Shown here: positions 33,783 through 43,017 of the stretch, piece after piece | How the letters are laid out: every line of letters starts with the position of its first letter | How positions within the stretch are numbered: position 1 is the first letter of the stretch | Assembly (NCBI GenBank): GCA_900315635.1 | Contig: OMZV01000006.1 | Coordinates: 56,130-120,129, forward strand | Reading direction: 5' to 3' | DNA: 64,000 nt | DNA from: an uncultured Prevotella sp. | GTDB lineage: Bacteria; Bacteroidota; Bacteroidia; Bacteroidales; Bacteroidaceae | The notes under the pieces: model-generated | Databases searched by the model: none | What the model was told of the DNA's origin: nothing | The model's input: only the letters and a program-made list of their open reading frames with translations | Program-made: the position numbers and the translations under genes

Positions 33783-35897
33783 ATGGATAAACGGATAAAA
33801 ACAGTCATACTTTCTTTAGCACTACTTCCTTGTGCCTCTTTCGCTCAGCATGACGGTCTGACAGACGTCTCGGCAAGTCCTCACGCCATCATGGCAAATA
33901 CTCCATTAGGTTCAACCCGATGGACAGGCGGATTCTGGGGCGAGCGCTTCGGCGTGTGGTCCGGCACGTCGATATGGGACATGTGGCGCACGTGGGACGA
34001 CCCGTCGGTGAGCCACGGATTCCGGAACTTCGAGATTGCCGCCGGCGATGCCGAAGGCGAGCACGCCGGTCCACCATTCCACGATGGCGATATGTACAAG
34101 TGGCTGGAGGCGTGCGCTGCCGTTTATGCCGTTACTAAGGACAAAAAGCTCGACAAACTGATGGACAAATTCATAACCAAAGTGGCTAAGGCTCAGCGTC
34201 CCGACGGCTATATCCACACTCCGGTGAACATCAGCGAGAGACAGCTGAAGAAGTCGGGGCAGTCTGCCGACACGACAGTCATTGGCATTGAGATAGGCAA
34301 GGAACAGGGAACGGCATTTGCCTCGCGCCTCAACTTCGAGACTTACAACCTCGGACATCTGATGATGGCGGGCATAGTCCACAAGCGGGCGACGGGTAAG
34401 GACAATCTCTTCAATTGTTCGAAGAAGGCTGCAGACTTCCTGTATAACTTCTACAAGAACAACCGCAATGAGCTTGCACGCAACGCTATTTGTCCGAGTC
34501 ACTACATGGGAGCTTTCGAAATGTACCGTGAGACGGGCGACAAGCGTTATCTGGAGCTCGGCGAAGGACTCATAGCTATCCGTGACTCGGTGAAGAACGG
34601 CGAAGATCACAACCAAGACCGTGTGCCGTTCCGCCAGCAATATGAGGCTGTCGGTCATGCTGTCCGTGCCAATTACCTTTATGCCGGAGTAGCCGACGAG
34701 TATGCCGAGACGGGCGAGGCACAGCTGATGAAGAACCTCTCGTCTATCTGGGACGACATTGCCGACCATAAAATATATATTACCGGTGGCTGCGGAGCAC
34801 TCTATGATGGTGTCTCGCCCGACGGAACGACTTACGACCAGCCGTCAATCCAACAGATTCATCAGGCTTACGGACGGAAGTTCCAGTTGCCTAACGAGGC
34901 TTCACACAATGAGACTTGTGCCCAGGTTGGTGAGCTTCTGTACTCATGGCGGCTATTCGAAACCACCGGAAAGGCGAAGTATGCCGATATGGTTGAGCAC
35001 GAACTGTTGAATGGTATCATGCCGGGAATATCCCTCGATGGCACGAAATACTTCTATACTCAGGCTCTCAGAAAGACGGCTTCGTTCCCATACGTTCTCC
35101 GTTGGCCTAAGTCCCGCCAGCGTTACATCAGCTGTTTTTGCTGTCCGCCGAACACTCTCCGCACCCTTGCCGAGGCTCAGGAGTATGCTTATTCGGTAGG
35201 AAAAGACGGTACGCTGTATGTCAATCTTTATGGCGACAATAAACTGAAAACCAAGGATATAGACGTTGAAATGCTGTCGGATTATCCACTAGATGGTCAC
35301 ATAACGCTGAAGATTAACCGACTTAATGGCATCAAGAACGTCTCGTTCCGAATCCCGTCATGGGCTGACGATGTTACAATGACCGTCAACGGCGACAGCG
35401 TTAACATATCCGATTGTGTAAAGCCTGGCTATGCTGAGCTCACCCATCCGTGGAAGAAAGGCGATGTCGTAACGCTCGATTTGCCTATGCGTCCACGGCT
35501 TATTGAGGCAAACCCGCTCGTTGAGGAGAGCAAAAATCAAGTTGCCGTGATGCGTGGTCCGCTGGTTTACTGCCTCGAAGGCCTCGATATTACCGCCGGT
35601 AGGAGCAACGGTCTCCGACCCGACGCAGCAATCAACGATACCCTCCCATCCGTTTCCAACATCTCCATTCCTGCCGACATCCACTTCACTGAGCATCGTG
35701 ACACCCTCGACGGCAACACCTTCGTAGCCCTCGAAGCCGATGTCCCGGCAGCAAGCGAGCCTTCATGGGGCAAGAACGAGCTCTACCGTGAGGTGCGTCC
35801 AACCGAGCAGAAGGTGCACATCCGCCTCATCCCTTACTATGCTTGGGGCAATCGTGGCGAAACGGACATGACGGTCTTCATGAACCTCCGTCGCTAG
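33783..35897 (+). CDS. Secreted GH127 glycosidase (probable aceric acid hydrolase or beta-L-arabinofuranosidase)
   Basis: A 704-residue protein with a signal peptide (residues 1-21). It has the GH127 (formerly DUF1680) (alpha/alpha)6 barrel, and the metal-linked catalytic site is intact: HNETC near residue 377 and the SCFCCPPN cysteine cluster near residue 450, where the last Cys acts as nucleophile in characterised members. A C-terminal beta-domain follows. GH127 members remove beta-L-arabinofuranose; in the RG-II locus of B. thetaiotaomicron BT1003 removes L-aceric acid from side chain B, the favoured role here. A half family A repeat is in frame at residues 606-615. The 212-base leader carries the large TAAAAG hairpin, which may insulate expression from the GH2 gene. 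Confidence 0.88.
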   Translation: MDKRIKTVILSLALLPCASFAQHDGLTDVSASPHAIMANTPLGSTRWTGGFWGERFGVWSGTSIWDMWRTWDDPSVSHGFRNFEIAAGDAEGEHAGPPFHDGDMYKWLEACAAVYAVTKDKKLDKLMDKFITKVAKAQRPDGYIHTPVNISERQLKKSGQSADTTVIGIEIGKEQGTAFASRLNFETYNLGHLMMAGIVHKRATGKDNLFNCSKKAADFLYNFYKNNRNELARNAICPSHYMGAFEMYRETGDKRYLELGEGLIAIRDSVKNGEDHNQDRVPFRQQYEAVGHAVRANYLYAGVADEYAETGEAQLMKNLSSIWDDIADHKIYITGGCGALYDGVSPDGTTYDQPSIQQIHQAYGRKFQLPNEASHNETCAQVGELLYSWRLFETTGKAKYADMVEHELLNGIMPGISLDGTKYFYTQALRKTASFPYVLRWPKSRQRYISCFCCPPNTLRTLAEAQEYAYSVGKDGTLYVNLYGDNKLKTKDIDVEMLSDYPLDGHITLKINRLNGIKNVSFRIPSWADDVTMTVNGDSVNISDCVKPGYAELTHPWKKGDVVTLDLPMRPRLIEANPLVEESKNQVAVMRGPLVYCLEGLDITAGRSNGLRPDAAINDTLPSVSNISIPADIHFTEHRDTLDGNTFVALEADVPAASEPSWGKNELYREVRPTEQKVHIRLIPYYAWGNRGETDMTVFMNLRR
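35600..35625. repeat. Family A half element, copy A6, in frame in GH127
   Basis: TAGGAGCAACGGTCTCCGAC followed by CCGACG matches the left end of family A; no right end is visible. It is translated as GRSNGLRPD (compare GRSGGLRTA in copy A4, same frame). It is probably an old, shortened insertion. Confidence 0.6.
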
Positions 35898-35975
35898 TCC
35901 GCCGCCTTTCCCACCGTCAGCGGCGCTCTTCCACCATTGCCTCCCTATTCCCCACCTCATCTTCTGGTGTGTACG

Positions 35976-35994
35976 ACGCTGCTTTGCAGCGTCC
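35976..35994 (+). repeat. Small perfect hairpin between GH127 and GH141
   Basis: GACGCTGC, TTT, GCAGCGTC: an 8-base stem with a 3-base loop, set in C-rich sequence. No T-run follows on the plus strand, so it is unlikely to be a normal terminator; it may be an mRNA stability or processing hairpin. Confidence 0.5.
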
Positions 35995-36022
35995 CCCACA
36001 TCCTTAACAAGACCTTCCAACA

Positions 36023-37828
36023 ATGCGAAACATCATCATAACGCTATCTCTCTTTCTACTGGCATCAACAACAAAAGCCGCCATCCCCGACACGACCATC
36101 TATGTCTCACCGGGCAATGACGAGACTCTTGAGGACGCACTCATTGCTTCCCGTGAGTTCAAACGCCTGCACACCACTGCCGACGGCTACCAGTTCTACA
36201 CTAACAACAAGGACTATCCCCATGTTACCATCAGTCTTTCGCCCGGTCGTTATGAGCTTATGGAGCCCCTGACTCTCCGCCCCGAGGACTCATATCTCGA
36301 CATCATTGCCCCGAACGGAGCGCAAATCGTGGGCAGCCGACAGGTAAGGCTGCAGTCTGCCGGTATGCCAATAAACGGCAGGAACGCCCTCTTTGCTCCG
36401 TTCAGTTCATTCAATGGCATTGCCGTTAATCCCCGTCAACTATGGGTTAACGGCTCGAAGGCGATAAACTCCCGCAACGTCGAGGACTTCAACAAGATGA
36501 ACAGAATCCTGAACTACGACAAAAAGAACAGAATTCTATGGCTCCGTGGCTCCGATCTCAGCAACGAGCAGATTGCCGATATCAACGATAATGACGGCAG
36601 CATGCGTTCCCATATATTGCCGGAACTGGTTCTCCATCAGATGTGGGAGGTCTCCGTCCTCCGCATCGACAGCATTTTCAGAAGCGGCGACTCTATCGGC
36701 GTAACATTCCAGAACCCCGAGGCACGCATCCAGTTCAGCCATCCTTGGCCGGGACCGATGTACAACAGTAAGCACGACTCACCTTATTATATTCAGAACA
36801 GCTGGCAGTTTCTCGACTCTCCTGGCGAATGGCTCAACATCAACGGCATGGGAATAGTCTACATTCCGCGAAAAGGCGAGACAACAGATAACACCTATAC
36901 CGACATCCCTGTCCAAGAGAACCTTATCCGTGTGGAGGGAACTCCGGAGCGTCCCGTCACCAACATTAATATAAAAGGTATAACATTCAGCTACACTACA
37001 TGGACTCGTCCATCACGTGAAGGCCATGTTCCGCTTCAAGCTGGTATGTATCTCACCGAGGCTTACAAGCTCCGTCCGCAGATTGACCGCACCGATAACC
37101 ACAAACTCGACAACCAAGGATGGCTCGGAAGGGCTCGTGCGGCTGTGGAAGTGAGCTATGGTCGCAATGTCAACTTCAGTAATTGTGAGTTCACTCACCT
37201 CGGTGGCTCTGGTCTTGACTTCATCGAAGGCTGCAAAGGTGGCGGCATCGACAATTGCAAGTTCAGCGATATTGCCATGAACGGAGTCGTTGCAGGCTCT
37301 TTCTCGCCTGCCGGACTGGAGACCCATCTGCCTTATCAGCCTGCCGACAAGCGGGTTGTCTGCGACAGTCTGACCGTCAATGGCTCCACATTCACCGACA
37401 TAGGAAATGAGGACTGGGGCTGTTGCGCCGTCACGGCAGGCTATGTTGCCGACACAAGAATCACCAACAACACCATCCACGACATTCCTTACACTGGCAT
37501 TAGCCTGGGCTGGGGCTGGAACCGGACGGCAAACTGCATGCACGACAACTATGTAGCTCACAACCGGATAAGCCATTTTGCCCAGCACATGACCGACTGC
37601 GCCGGTATATACACCCTCGGCAATCAGCCCGGGACAATAATAGAGGACAACACGGTCAGCGATGCTGAGCCACCGGCTTACGTCCATGACCCCGACCATT
37701 GGTTCTGGCTCTACACCGACGAGGGCTCAAGCAACATCACGATCCGCAACAACCATTGTCCTTCCGACCGCTTCCTGAAGAACGCCAACGGTCCCGGCAA
37801 TGTCTGGGAGAACAATGTTCAGAAGTGA
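36023..37828 (+). CDS. Secreted beta-helix glycosidase of GH141 type (alpha-L-fucosidase)
   Basis: A 601-residue protein with a signal peptide (residues 1-20). It is a right-handed beta-helix with the GH141 pattern: TIYVSPGNDETLEDAL, ISLSPGRYELMEPLTL, a beta-domain insertion at about 110-310, then helix coils with CEFTHLGGSGLDF, GISLGWGWNRT and HMTDCAGIYTLGNQPG. The RG-II member BT1002 removes alpha-L-fucose from side chain A; another GH141 member is a xylanase. RG-II context favours fucosidase. It follows GH127 by 125 bases and precedes the transporter by 59. No inserted repeat was found in it. Confidence 0.8.
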   Translation: MRNIIITLSLFLLASTTKAAIPDTTIYVSPGNDETLEDALIASREFKRLHTTADGYQFYTNNKDYPHVTISLSPGRYELMEPLTLRPEDSYLDIIAPNGAQIVGSRQVRLQSAGMPINGRNALFAPFSSFNGIAVNPRQLWVNGSKAINSRNVEDFNKMNRILNYDKKNRILWLRGSDLSNEQIADINDNDGSMRSHILPELVLHQMWEVSVLRIDSIFRSGDSIGVTFQNPEARIQFSHPWPGPMYNSKHDSPYYIQNSWQFLDSPGEWLNINGMGIVYIPRKGETTDNTYTDIPVQENLIRVEGTPERPVTNINIKGITFSYTTWTRPSREGHVPLQAGMYLTEAYKLRPQIDRTDNHKLDNQGWLGRARAAVEVSYGRNVNFSNCEFTHLGGSGLDFIEGCKGGGIDNCKFSDIAMNGVVAGSFSPAGLETHLPYQPADKRVVCDSLTVNGSTFTDIGNEDWGCCAVTAGYVADTRITNNTIHDIPYTGISLGWGWNRTANCMHDNYVAHNRISHFAQHMTDCAGIYTLGNQPGTIIEDNTVSDAEPPAYVHDPDHWFWLYTDEGSSNITIRNNHCPSDRFLKNANGPGNVWENNVQK

Positions 37829-37887
37829 TTGATATACAGAAAAACATCCAAAAACGAATTATTCAGAAAACTATAAACAAAATCAAT

Positions 37888-39261
37888 ATGACCAAGAATA
37901 AACAGAAAAATAGTCTGGGAAGCACCATTGCGGTGTCGTTGACCAACTATCTTGATGCCGGAGCAATAGTCGCCGGTGCAAGCGGACTGACCTTATGGCA
38001 GAATTATCTCGGACTTTCCGAAGCCAATCTGGGCTGGCTCAATGCCCTCAGCGCCAACTGCCTCGGTGCGGCTACGGGCGCAATAATCGGCGGATTCCTA
38101 GCCGACAGGTATGGACGAAAGTTCATCTACACCTACAACATGCTCGTCTACATGCTCGGAGTGATTATCATCATGCTCGCATGCAACTTCCCGATGCTTT
38201 TGGCAGGATTCCTTATAACGGGTATTTCGGTAGGTGTCGGAGTACCGGCATCGTGGACTTACATCTCGGAAAACTCCGAAACGGGCAACCGTGGACGCAA
38301 TATCGGCATTTCACAGATGGCTTGGGGCATTGGCCCGACCATCATTCTGATACTCGGAACACTGCTTGCTCCGCCTACAACGACTGCCGATTCAGCCGGA
38401 GCTTTGTTCCCAATCGTACAATCAATAGCACAGACATTGGGTGGAAATGACGTCAACGGAGCAGCTTTGAACGTCTATTCCAGCCGAATAATATTCTTCA
38501 GTTTGTTCATCGTTGCATTCATTGCATGGCTTTTGCAACGCCGTTTACACGAGTCAAAGGAATGGGAAGATGCAAAGGCAGAGGCTGCCGAGCACCATCA
38601 GAGCTCATTCGGTGGCTTCAAATCGCTGTTCACCGTTCGCAGGAATGTCAAGACAATGTTGTTCCTTTGTGGCATGTATCTGACATGGAACCTGGTCAGT
38701 TCGGTCATGGGATTCTTCCAACAGCACATTTACGAGACTGCCGGTGGACTGAGCAATCAGTTTGCCAACATGCTCACAGTTGGTCAGTGGCTCATCATCA
38801 TAGCCACGACATTCGTCTTCTCAATGATCGTCGACAAGGTCAACCAGCGCTGGCTGTACTTTACCGGAGTAAGTTTCGCAGTGCTGGCATGGGTTCTTGT
38901 CATCTTTGTTGGTATCAACAACCTTACCGGTCTGCTCGTCTTCACACTCTTATGGGGTCTGCAAGGTGGTGTAAGTGTCCAGTCGTTCTATGCTCTTTGG
39001 GCTTCCGAGCTTTTCCCGGCACGCTATCGTGCAGCGGCTCAGGGTGTTATGTTCTTCATAGTTCGTGGTCTGTCAGCTCTTTGGGGCATAGGATTCGTCT
39101 ACATATATGGTGAGAATGGCGAAGGATTCACTACTGCCGCATTCGTAATGCTCGGCTTGTTGCTTGTTTCTTTGATTATCGGAACAGTCGGAGCACCGCA
39201 GACACGAGGCAAGAGTCTTGAGGAGATTACACACGAAAGATATGGCTCTGACGAAATTTAA
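37888..39261 (+). CDS. MFS sugar transporter (inner membrane)
   Basis: A 457-residue membrane protein. An earlier in-frame start exists but would overlap the GH141 gene by over 100 bases and add a basic, non-membrane leader; the start at 37888 (MTKNKQKN) is chosen. About 12 hydrophobic segments are visible, with the sugar-porter loop motif GGFLADRYGRKF between segments 2 and 3 and a PASWTYISE block. It should import a mono- or oligosaccharide released in the periplasm, driven by protons or sodium. The adjacent cytoplasmic GH78 gene (11 bases downstream) implies that the cargo carries rhamnose. Confidence 0.88.
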   Translation: MTKNKQKNSLGSTIAVSLTNYLDAGAIVAGASGLTLWQNYLGLSEANLGWLNALSANCLGAATGAIIGGFLADRYGRKFIYTYNMLVYMLGVIIIMLACNFPMLLAGFLITGISVGVGVPASWTYISENSETGNRGRNIGISQMAWGIGPTIILILGTLLAPPTTTADSAGALFPIVQSIAQTLGGNDVNGAALNVYSSRIIFFSLFIVAFIAWLLQRRLHESKEWEDAKAEAAEHHQSSFGGFKSLFTVRRNVKTMLFLCGMYLTWNLVSSVMGFFQQHIYETAGGLSNQFANMLTVGQWLIIIATTFVFSMIVDKVNQRWLYFTGVSFAVLAWVLVIFVGINNLTGLLVFTLLWGLQGGVSVQSFYALWASELFPARYRAAAQGVMFFIVRGLSALWGIGFVYIYGENGEGFTTAAFVMLGLLLVSLIIGTVGAPQTRGKSLEEITHERYGSDEI

Positions 39262-39272
39262 GCACTAAGACA

Positions 39273-41441
39273 ATGGAACAAAAGACTTTAGGAGCCACCT
39301 GGATATGGTATCCGGGCGACTTTGAGATATGGCTTGGCAACATCATGAACAGCCGTCGTACAGAGCGGGGAACATTCTTTCCGCCGTTCTGGAAGATGGA
39401 CAGCCACTATGTTACGGTTGAATTCTCACGTCAGATTGACCTGAAGGAGAATGAGACCATAACTATAAAGGCAGAAGGAAGGTACAACGTAAAACTCGAC
39501 GGCAGCCTCATCTTCGGTCAGCCGACAGCCGTAACGATACCAGCCGGACACCATAAGATAAACATCAAGGTATGGAATCAGGCAACACCGCCAACCATCT
39601 TTGTCGACGGGAAGACCATCAAAAGCGACTCATCATGGCTCGTAACCAATGAGGACAAGGAGTGGATAGACGAATCCGGAAAGGCTTCCGACACATCAAC
39701 GAGTGTCTATATGAACGCCGGTTACTGGAATTTCAACTCTCCGGACGCCCTTCCGTCACATTTCTCATTGCCAACAAAGCAGGAGAAGCCTGTCTCCTGT
39801 GAGCAAGTAGACGGTGGAACGCTCTACGATTTCGACAGGGAGACATTCGGATACCTTACTTTCAAAGGCGTGAAAGGCAATGGAACGATACATATTTATT
39901 ATGGTGAAAGTGCTGAAGAGGCCACCGATCCCGACCATTGCGAGACCCTTGACAAACTTGCTGTAGCCGATTCTACAGTCACAGACCTTACCACCGGCAG
40001 CATAATCAAAGACGAACGGCTCCACAACAGCAAAGCCTTCCGCTATGTTTTCATCAAGACCGAGGGCACGGTCGACGCCGGTGAGGTCGGAATGCTGTAC
40101 GAATACCTGCCTGAGGAGGAGCGCGGAACATTCAAATGCAACGACGAGCTCATCAACAAGATGTGGCAAACGGGTGTCTATACACTCCAGCTTACAGCCC
40201 GCGAGTTCTTCATCGACGGTATAAAACGTGACCGATGGACATGGAGCGGCGATGCTTCCCAGAGCTATCTGATGAACTACTACCTCTTCTTCGACTCCCC
40301 AACGGTCAAGCGGACAATGCGCCAGCTTCGTGGCAAAGACCCGATAACGTCGCACATCAACACCATAATGGACTACACGTTCTACTGGCTCATCAGCGTC
40401 GGCGACTACTATCTCTACACCGGCGACACCGCTTTCGTACGTGAGATATACCCGAGGATGAAGTCACTGATGGACTACTGCATCTCACGCACCGACAAGG
40501 AAGGAATGATGCAAGGCCTTGCAGGCGACTGGGTGTTTGTCGACTGGAGTCCGGAGAAGATGGACAAGCACGGCGAACTGTCATTCGAGCAGATACTCTT
40601 CTGCCGTAGTCTCGAGGCAATGGCAACCTGCGCCCACATCAATGACGACGAGACGGCAGCCGAAGAATACCAGGCAAAGGCAAAGAAACTGCGCAAAGCT
40701 ATCCCCACCCTCTTCTGGGACGATAGCCGCAAGGCACTGATTCACAATATTGTCGACGGCAAGAAGAGCGACGCCATTACCCGATACAGCAACATCTTCG
40801 CCATTCTCTTCGACTATCTCGACCATCAGAAACAGGAAGAAATAGCCAAGAGCGTGCTCCACAACGACAGCATCATGAGGATAACAACCCCCTACATGCG
40901 GTTCTATGAGATGGAAGCAATGTGCAAACTCGGCGAACAGTCGCAAGTACTAAAGGAGATGAAAGACTACTGGGGCGGCATGCTCTCACACGGAGCCACC
41001 ACCTTCTGGGAAGCCTACGATGCCAAGATAGATGCCGACGCCGGTGGAAAAGCCCCTCTCCGCGACCATCTCTGCATGTACGGACGCCCTTACGGCAAGA
41101 GCCTTTGCCACGCCTGGGGAGCCAGCCCGATATACCTTCTCGGCAAATACTTCATCGGAGTGAAGCCGACAAAGCCTGGATATTCAGCATGGGAAGCCCG
41201 CCCTGAGCTCGGAACTCTCGACTGGATGGAAGGCAATGTACCGACTCCTAACGGCAAAATCCACATCTATGTGGACAAAAACACCATCAAGGTGAATGCC
41301 GACGAAGGCGAAGGAACGCTCATCTTCAGTTCAAACGGTGAGCCGAAAGCTAACCACGGTGCAATCACAAGCACTCCTGACGGACATTACAAGCTTACCA
41401 TTGAGCCGAATATCGATTATGAAATAAGCTATAACAAATAA
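39273..41441 (+). CDS. Cytoplasmic GH78-type alpha-L-rhamnosidase
   Basis: A 722-residue protein without any signal peptide (MEQKTLGATWIWYPGDFE), so cytoplasmic, unlike the other glycosidases of the run. The N-terminal beta-sandwiches (to about residue 280) precede an (alpha/alpha)6 barrel with FIDGIKRDRWTWSGD, corresponding to the GH78 DCPxRxERxxWxGD block but with Asp at the usual Glu position. GATTFWEAYD carries the likely base. A short C-terminal beta-domain ends it. It should split a rhamnoside imported by the MFS protein encoded 11 bases upstream. The changed acid position may reflect a subfamily or altered specificity. It is the last gene of the plus-strand run. Confidence 0.8.
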   Translation: MEQKTLGATWIWYPGDFEIWLGNIMNSRRTERGTFFPPFWKMDSHYVTVEFSRQIDLKENETITIKAEGRYNVKLDGSLIFGQPTAVTIPAGHHKINIKVWNQATPPTIFVDGKTIKSDSSWLVTNEDKEWIDESGKASDTSTSVYMNAGYWNFNSPDALPSHFSLPTKQEKPVSCEQVDGGTLYDFDRETFGYLTFKGVKGNGTIHIYYGESAEEATDPDHCETLDKLAVADSTVTDLTTGSIIKDERLHNSKAFRYVFIKTEGTVDAGEVGMLYEYLPEEERGTFKCNDELINKMWQTGVYTLQLTAREFFIDGIKRDRWTWSGDASQSYLMNYYLFFDSPTVKRTMRQLRGKDPITSHINTIMDYTFYWLISVGDYYLYTGDTAFVREIYPRMKSLMDYCISRTDKEGMMQGLAGDWVFVDWSPEKMDKHGELSFEQILFCRSLEAMATCAHINDDETAAEEYQAKAKKLRKAIPTLFWDDSRKALIHNIVDGKKSDAITRYSNIFAILFDYLDHQKQEEIAKSVLHNDSIMRITTPYMRFYEMEAMCKLGEQSQVLKEMKDYWGGMLSHGATTFWEAYDAKIDADAGGKAPLRDHLCMYGRPYGKSLCHAWGASPIYLLGKYFIGVKPTKPGYSAWEARPELGTLDWMEGNVPTPNGKIHIYVDKNTIKVNADEGEGTLIFSSNGEPKANHGAITSTPDGHYKLTIEPNIDYEISYNK

Positions 41442-41518
41442 TAAAAATGATGTTTCCCGGCTGTGTGCGCTTCCAATGTTAAAAGTTCATTAGACTACGA
41501 AAAAAGTTGGCAAAACAC

Positions 41519-41549
41519 TTGGAAATATCATTAGTAATATCTATATTTG
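41519..41549 (+). promoter_or_regulatory. Promoter of the candidate small RNA
   Basis: TTG at 41519-41521, a 20-base spacer, and TATATTTG at 41542-41549: a good Bacteroidetes promoter with no start codon shortly downstream that opens a long frame. The predicted transcript start is about 41556. Confidence 0.6.
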
Positions 41550-41555
41550 CAATGT

Positions 41556-41722
41556 GATACAAAGGATCACAGGAGCTGATACCTATATGTCAGCCACATT
41601 GACCCGCAAGGGTTTCTGAAAAGCATTTAGCCAGACGTGATGCCTCGGTTTGTCGAATAGATTTGTAATTCGACGATTATGAAGAGATTGATGGCGCGAC
41701 GAGAGTCGCGCCTTCTTCGTTT
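41556..41722 (+). ncRNA. Candidate structured small RNA, about 165 nt
   Basis: This segment of the 436-base gap between GH78 and the phytase-like gene has its own promoter and a strong terminator. The terminator has stem GGCGCGAC/GTCGCGCC at 41693-41712 with a GAGA loop, followed by TTCTTCG. Between them lie hairpins GCTGA/TCAGC (near 41575), ACCC-GCAA-GGGT (GNRA-type loop, near 41606), GCAT/ATGC, and TCGAAT/ATTCGA (near 41655). I do not recognise it as any known riboswitch, SRP RNA, 6S RNA or tmRNA. It could be a trans-acting RNA for the locus or a leader. The rest of the gap (41442-41518 and 41723-41840) shows nothing identifiable. Confidence 0.5.
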
Positions 41723-41844
41723 ATATACCTTTCATCACTTCTACTTATCATACTAACGGATTATGAAAAAACCAAACGATGTCCGTTAACGCCATAACAT
41801 TGTCTTTATTTTAATACCATGAAATAAATATCGAATCTTTGCGT

Positions 41845-41852
41845 TATCTTTG
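41845..41852 (+). promoter_or_regulatory. -7 element of the phytase-like gene
   Basis: TATCTTTG matches the Bacteroidetes -7 consensus, 25 bases before the ATG at 41878. No clear TTTG is found at the -33 distance. Confidence 0.45.
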
Positions 41853-41877
41853 TACCATACTTAAAAGGTAGACAACT

Positions 41878-42867
41878 ATGAAAAGAAGACTATTCGCATC
41901 AGTTTTAATGCTCATCACGTTTGCCACTGTTGCAAGCGCCCAGATGGGCTACCTTACCAATCAGCATTACTATAAGAAGAACGTTCCGGCAGGCAACTAC
42001 AGCGGACTTGCCAACATTGGCGGCAACAAATACGTTGTTGTCAATGACAAACCACTGTATGACGGATTCGACTTGTTCACCATCGACATCAACTACGTCA
42101 CCGGCGAGATAGTCAACGTCCGCAAAGTCAAGAGTCTGTCGTCAGGCTACAAGGGTGTCCGCGACGGCGAAGGCATAGCCTATTTTCCACCTTCGAACAC
42201 TGTATTCATAAGCGGCGAAGCCGACAACAAGATACTTGAATATGACATGAACGGTCATCTCACCGGCAGGGAGATACTCCTTCCGTCGGGCGTGAGCATC
42301 CCCGTCAGCAACTACGGGCTTGAGTCGCTGACCTATAACGCCAGGACCCACCGTTTCTGGACGACTACCGAGAGCACTCTTCCGCAGGACGGACAGCAAG
42401 CCAACTCGGTGAACGGTATCCGCAACCACCTCCGTCTGATGTCGTTCGACGATAACCTGCAGTACGTCAAGACCATCAACTACATCATGGACGAGCCCCT
42501 GAGCACAAGTCAGGCAAAAACTTATGCCAACGGCGTTAGCGCTCTCTGCGCCCTAGACGACGGTCGTCTGCTTGTACTGGAGCGTGAGGCATTCATCCCG
42601 AAGAAGCTAAGCGGCTCATGGTGCGTCAACCGTGTATACTCTGTCGATACCAACACTCCCACCAAAGACAATGTTCCGGCACAAAAAAAGCTTGTAGCCA
42701 TGTGGCGTACAAGCTTTAATCTCCTTCACAAGGACTTTGCCAACTATGAGGGGATGTGTGTCGGTCCGAAACTCTCTGACGGGCGGCAGGTCATTGTCCT
42801 CTGTGCCGACAGCCAGAACCAGTACGGCAAACTGTTGCGGGATTGGTTCAGAACAATTATAATGTGA
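41878..42867 (+). CDS. Secreted phytase-like (esterase-like) beta-propeller protein
   Basis: A 329-residue protein with a signal peptide (residues 1-22, ending ASAQ). It matches the phytase-like domain family found in Bacteroidetes: GNYSGLANIGGNKYVVVND, RDGEGIAYFPPSNTVFISGE, NYGLESLTYNARTHRFWTTTES, and the conserved ending DSQNQYGKLLRDWF. The fold is a beta-propeller. The family name suggests phosphoesterase activity, but members are poorly studied. It has its own -7 element and follows a probable small-RNA terminator, so it is not part of the RG-II operon. It converges on ftsH. Confidence 0.8.
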   Translation: MKRRLFASVLMLITFATVASAQMGYLTNQHYYKKNVPAGNYSGLANIGGNKYVVVNDKPLYDGFDLFTIDINYVTGEIVNVRKVKSLSSGYKGVRDGEGIAYFPPSNTVFISGEADNKILEYDMNGHLTGREILLPSGVSIPVSNYGLESLTYNARTHRFWTTTESTLPQDGQQANSVNGIRNHLRLMSFDDNLQYVKTINYIMDEPLSTSQAKTYANGVSALCALDDGRLLVLEREAFIPKKLSGSWCVNRVYSVDTNTPTKDNVPAQKKLVAMWRTSFNLLHKDFANYEGMCVGPKLSDGRQVIVLCADSQNQYGKLLRDWFRTIIM

Positions 42868-42904
42868 AATGTTTAATGAGGAATGTGGAGTGAATTTTAA
42901 TGTT

Positions 42905-43016
42905 GAATGAGGAATGTTGAATGATTTTAATGATTAATGTCGAATTTATAATTCATTTTACATTAAGCATTCCACATTCAACATTAATATCATTTCTCAT
43001 TCAACATTCCTCATTC
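42905..43016. repeat. Inverted repeat of AATGAGGAATGTTGAATG type between convergent genes
   Basis: The 20-base arms 42905-42924 (GAATGAGGAATGTTGAATGA) and 42997-43016 are perfect reverse complements, with further partial copies between them. The element fills the gap between the phytase-like gene and ftsH and reaches to one base from the ftsH stop. It probably ends transcription from both sides. Confidence 0.75.
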
Positions 43017-43017
43017 C

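Noticed and set aside
37699-37887. Upstream extension of the MFS transporter frame
   Set aside because: It overlaps the GH141 coding region and encodes a charged, non-membrane leader; the ATG at 37888 starts a normal transporter.
41556-41722. The structured segment as a known riboswitch or tRNA-like gene
   Set aside because: No conserved core of the TPP, cobalamin, SAM, preQ1, fluoride or c-di-GMP riboswitches and no cloverleaf was found; it also ends in a terminator well before the next gene.
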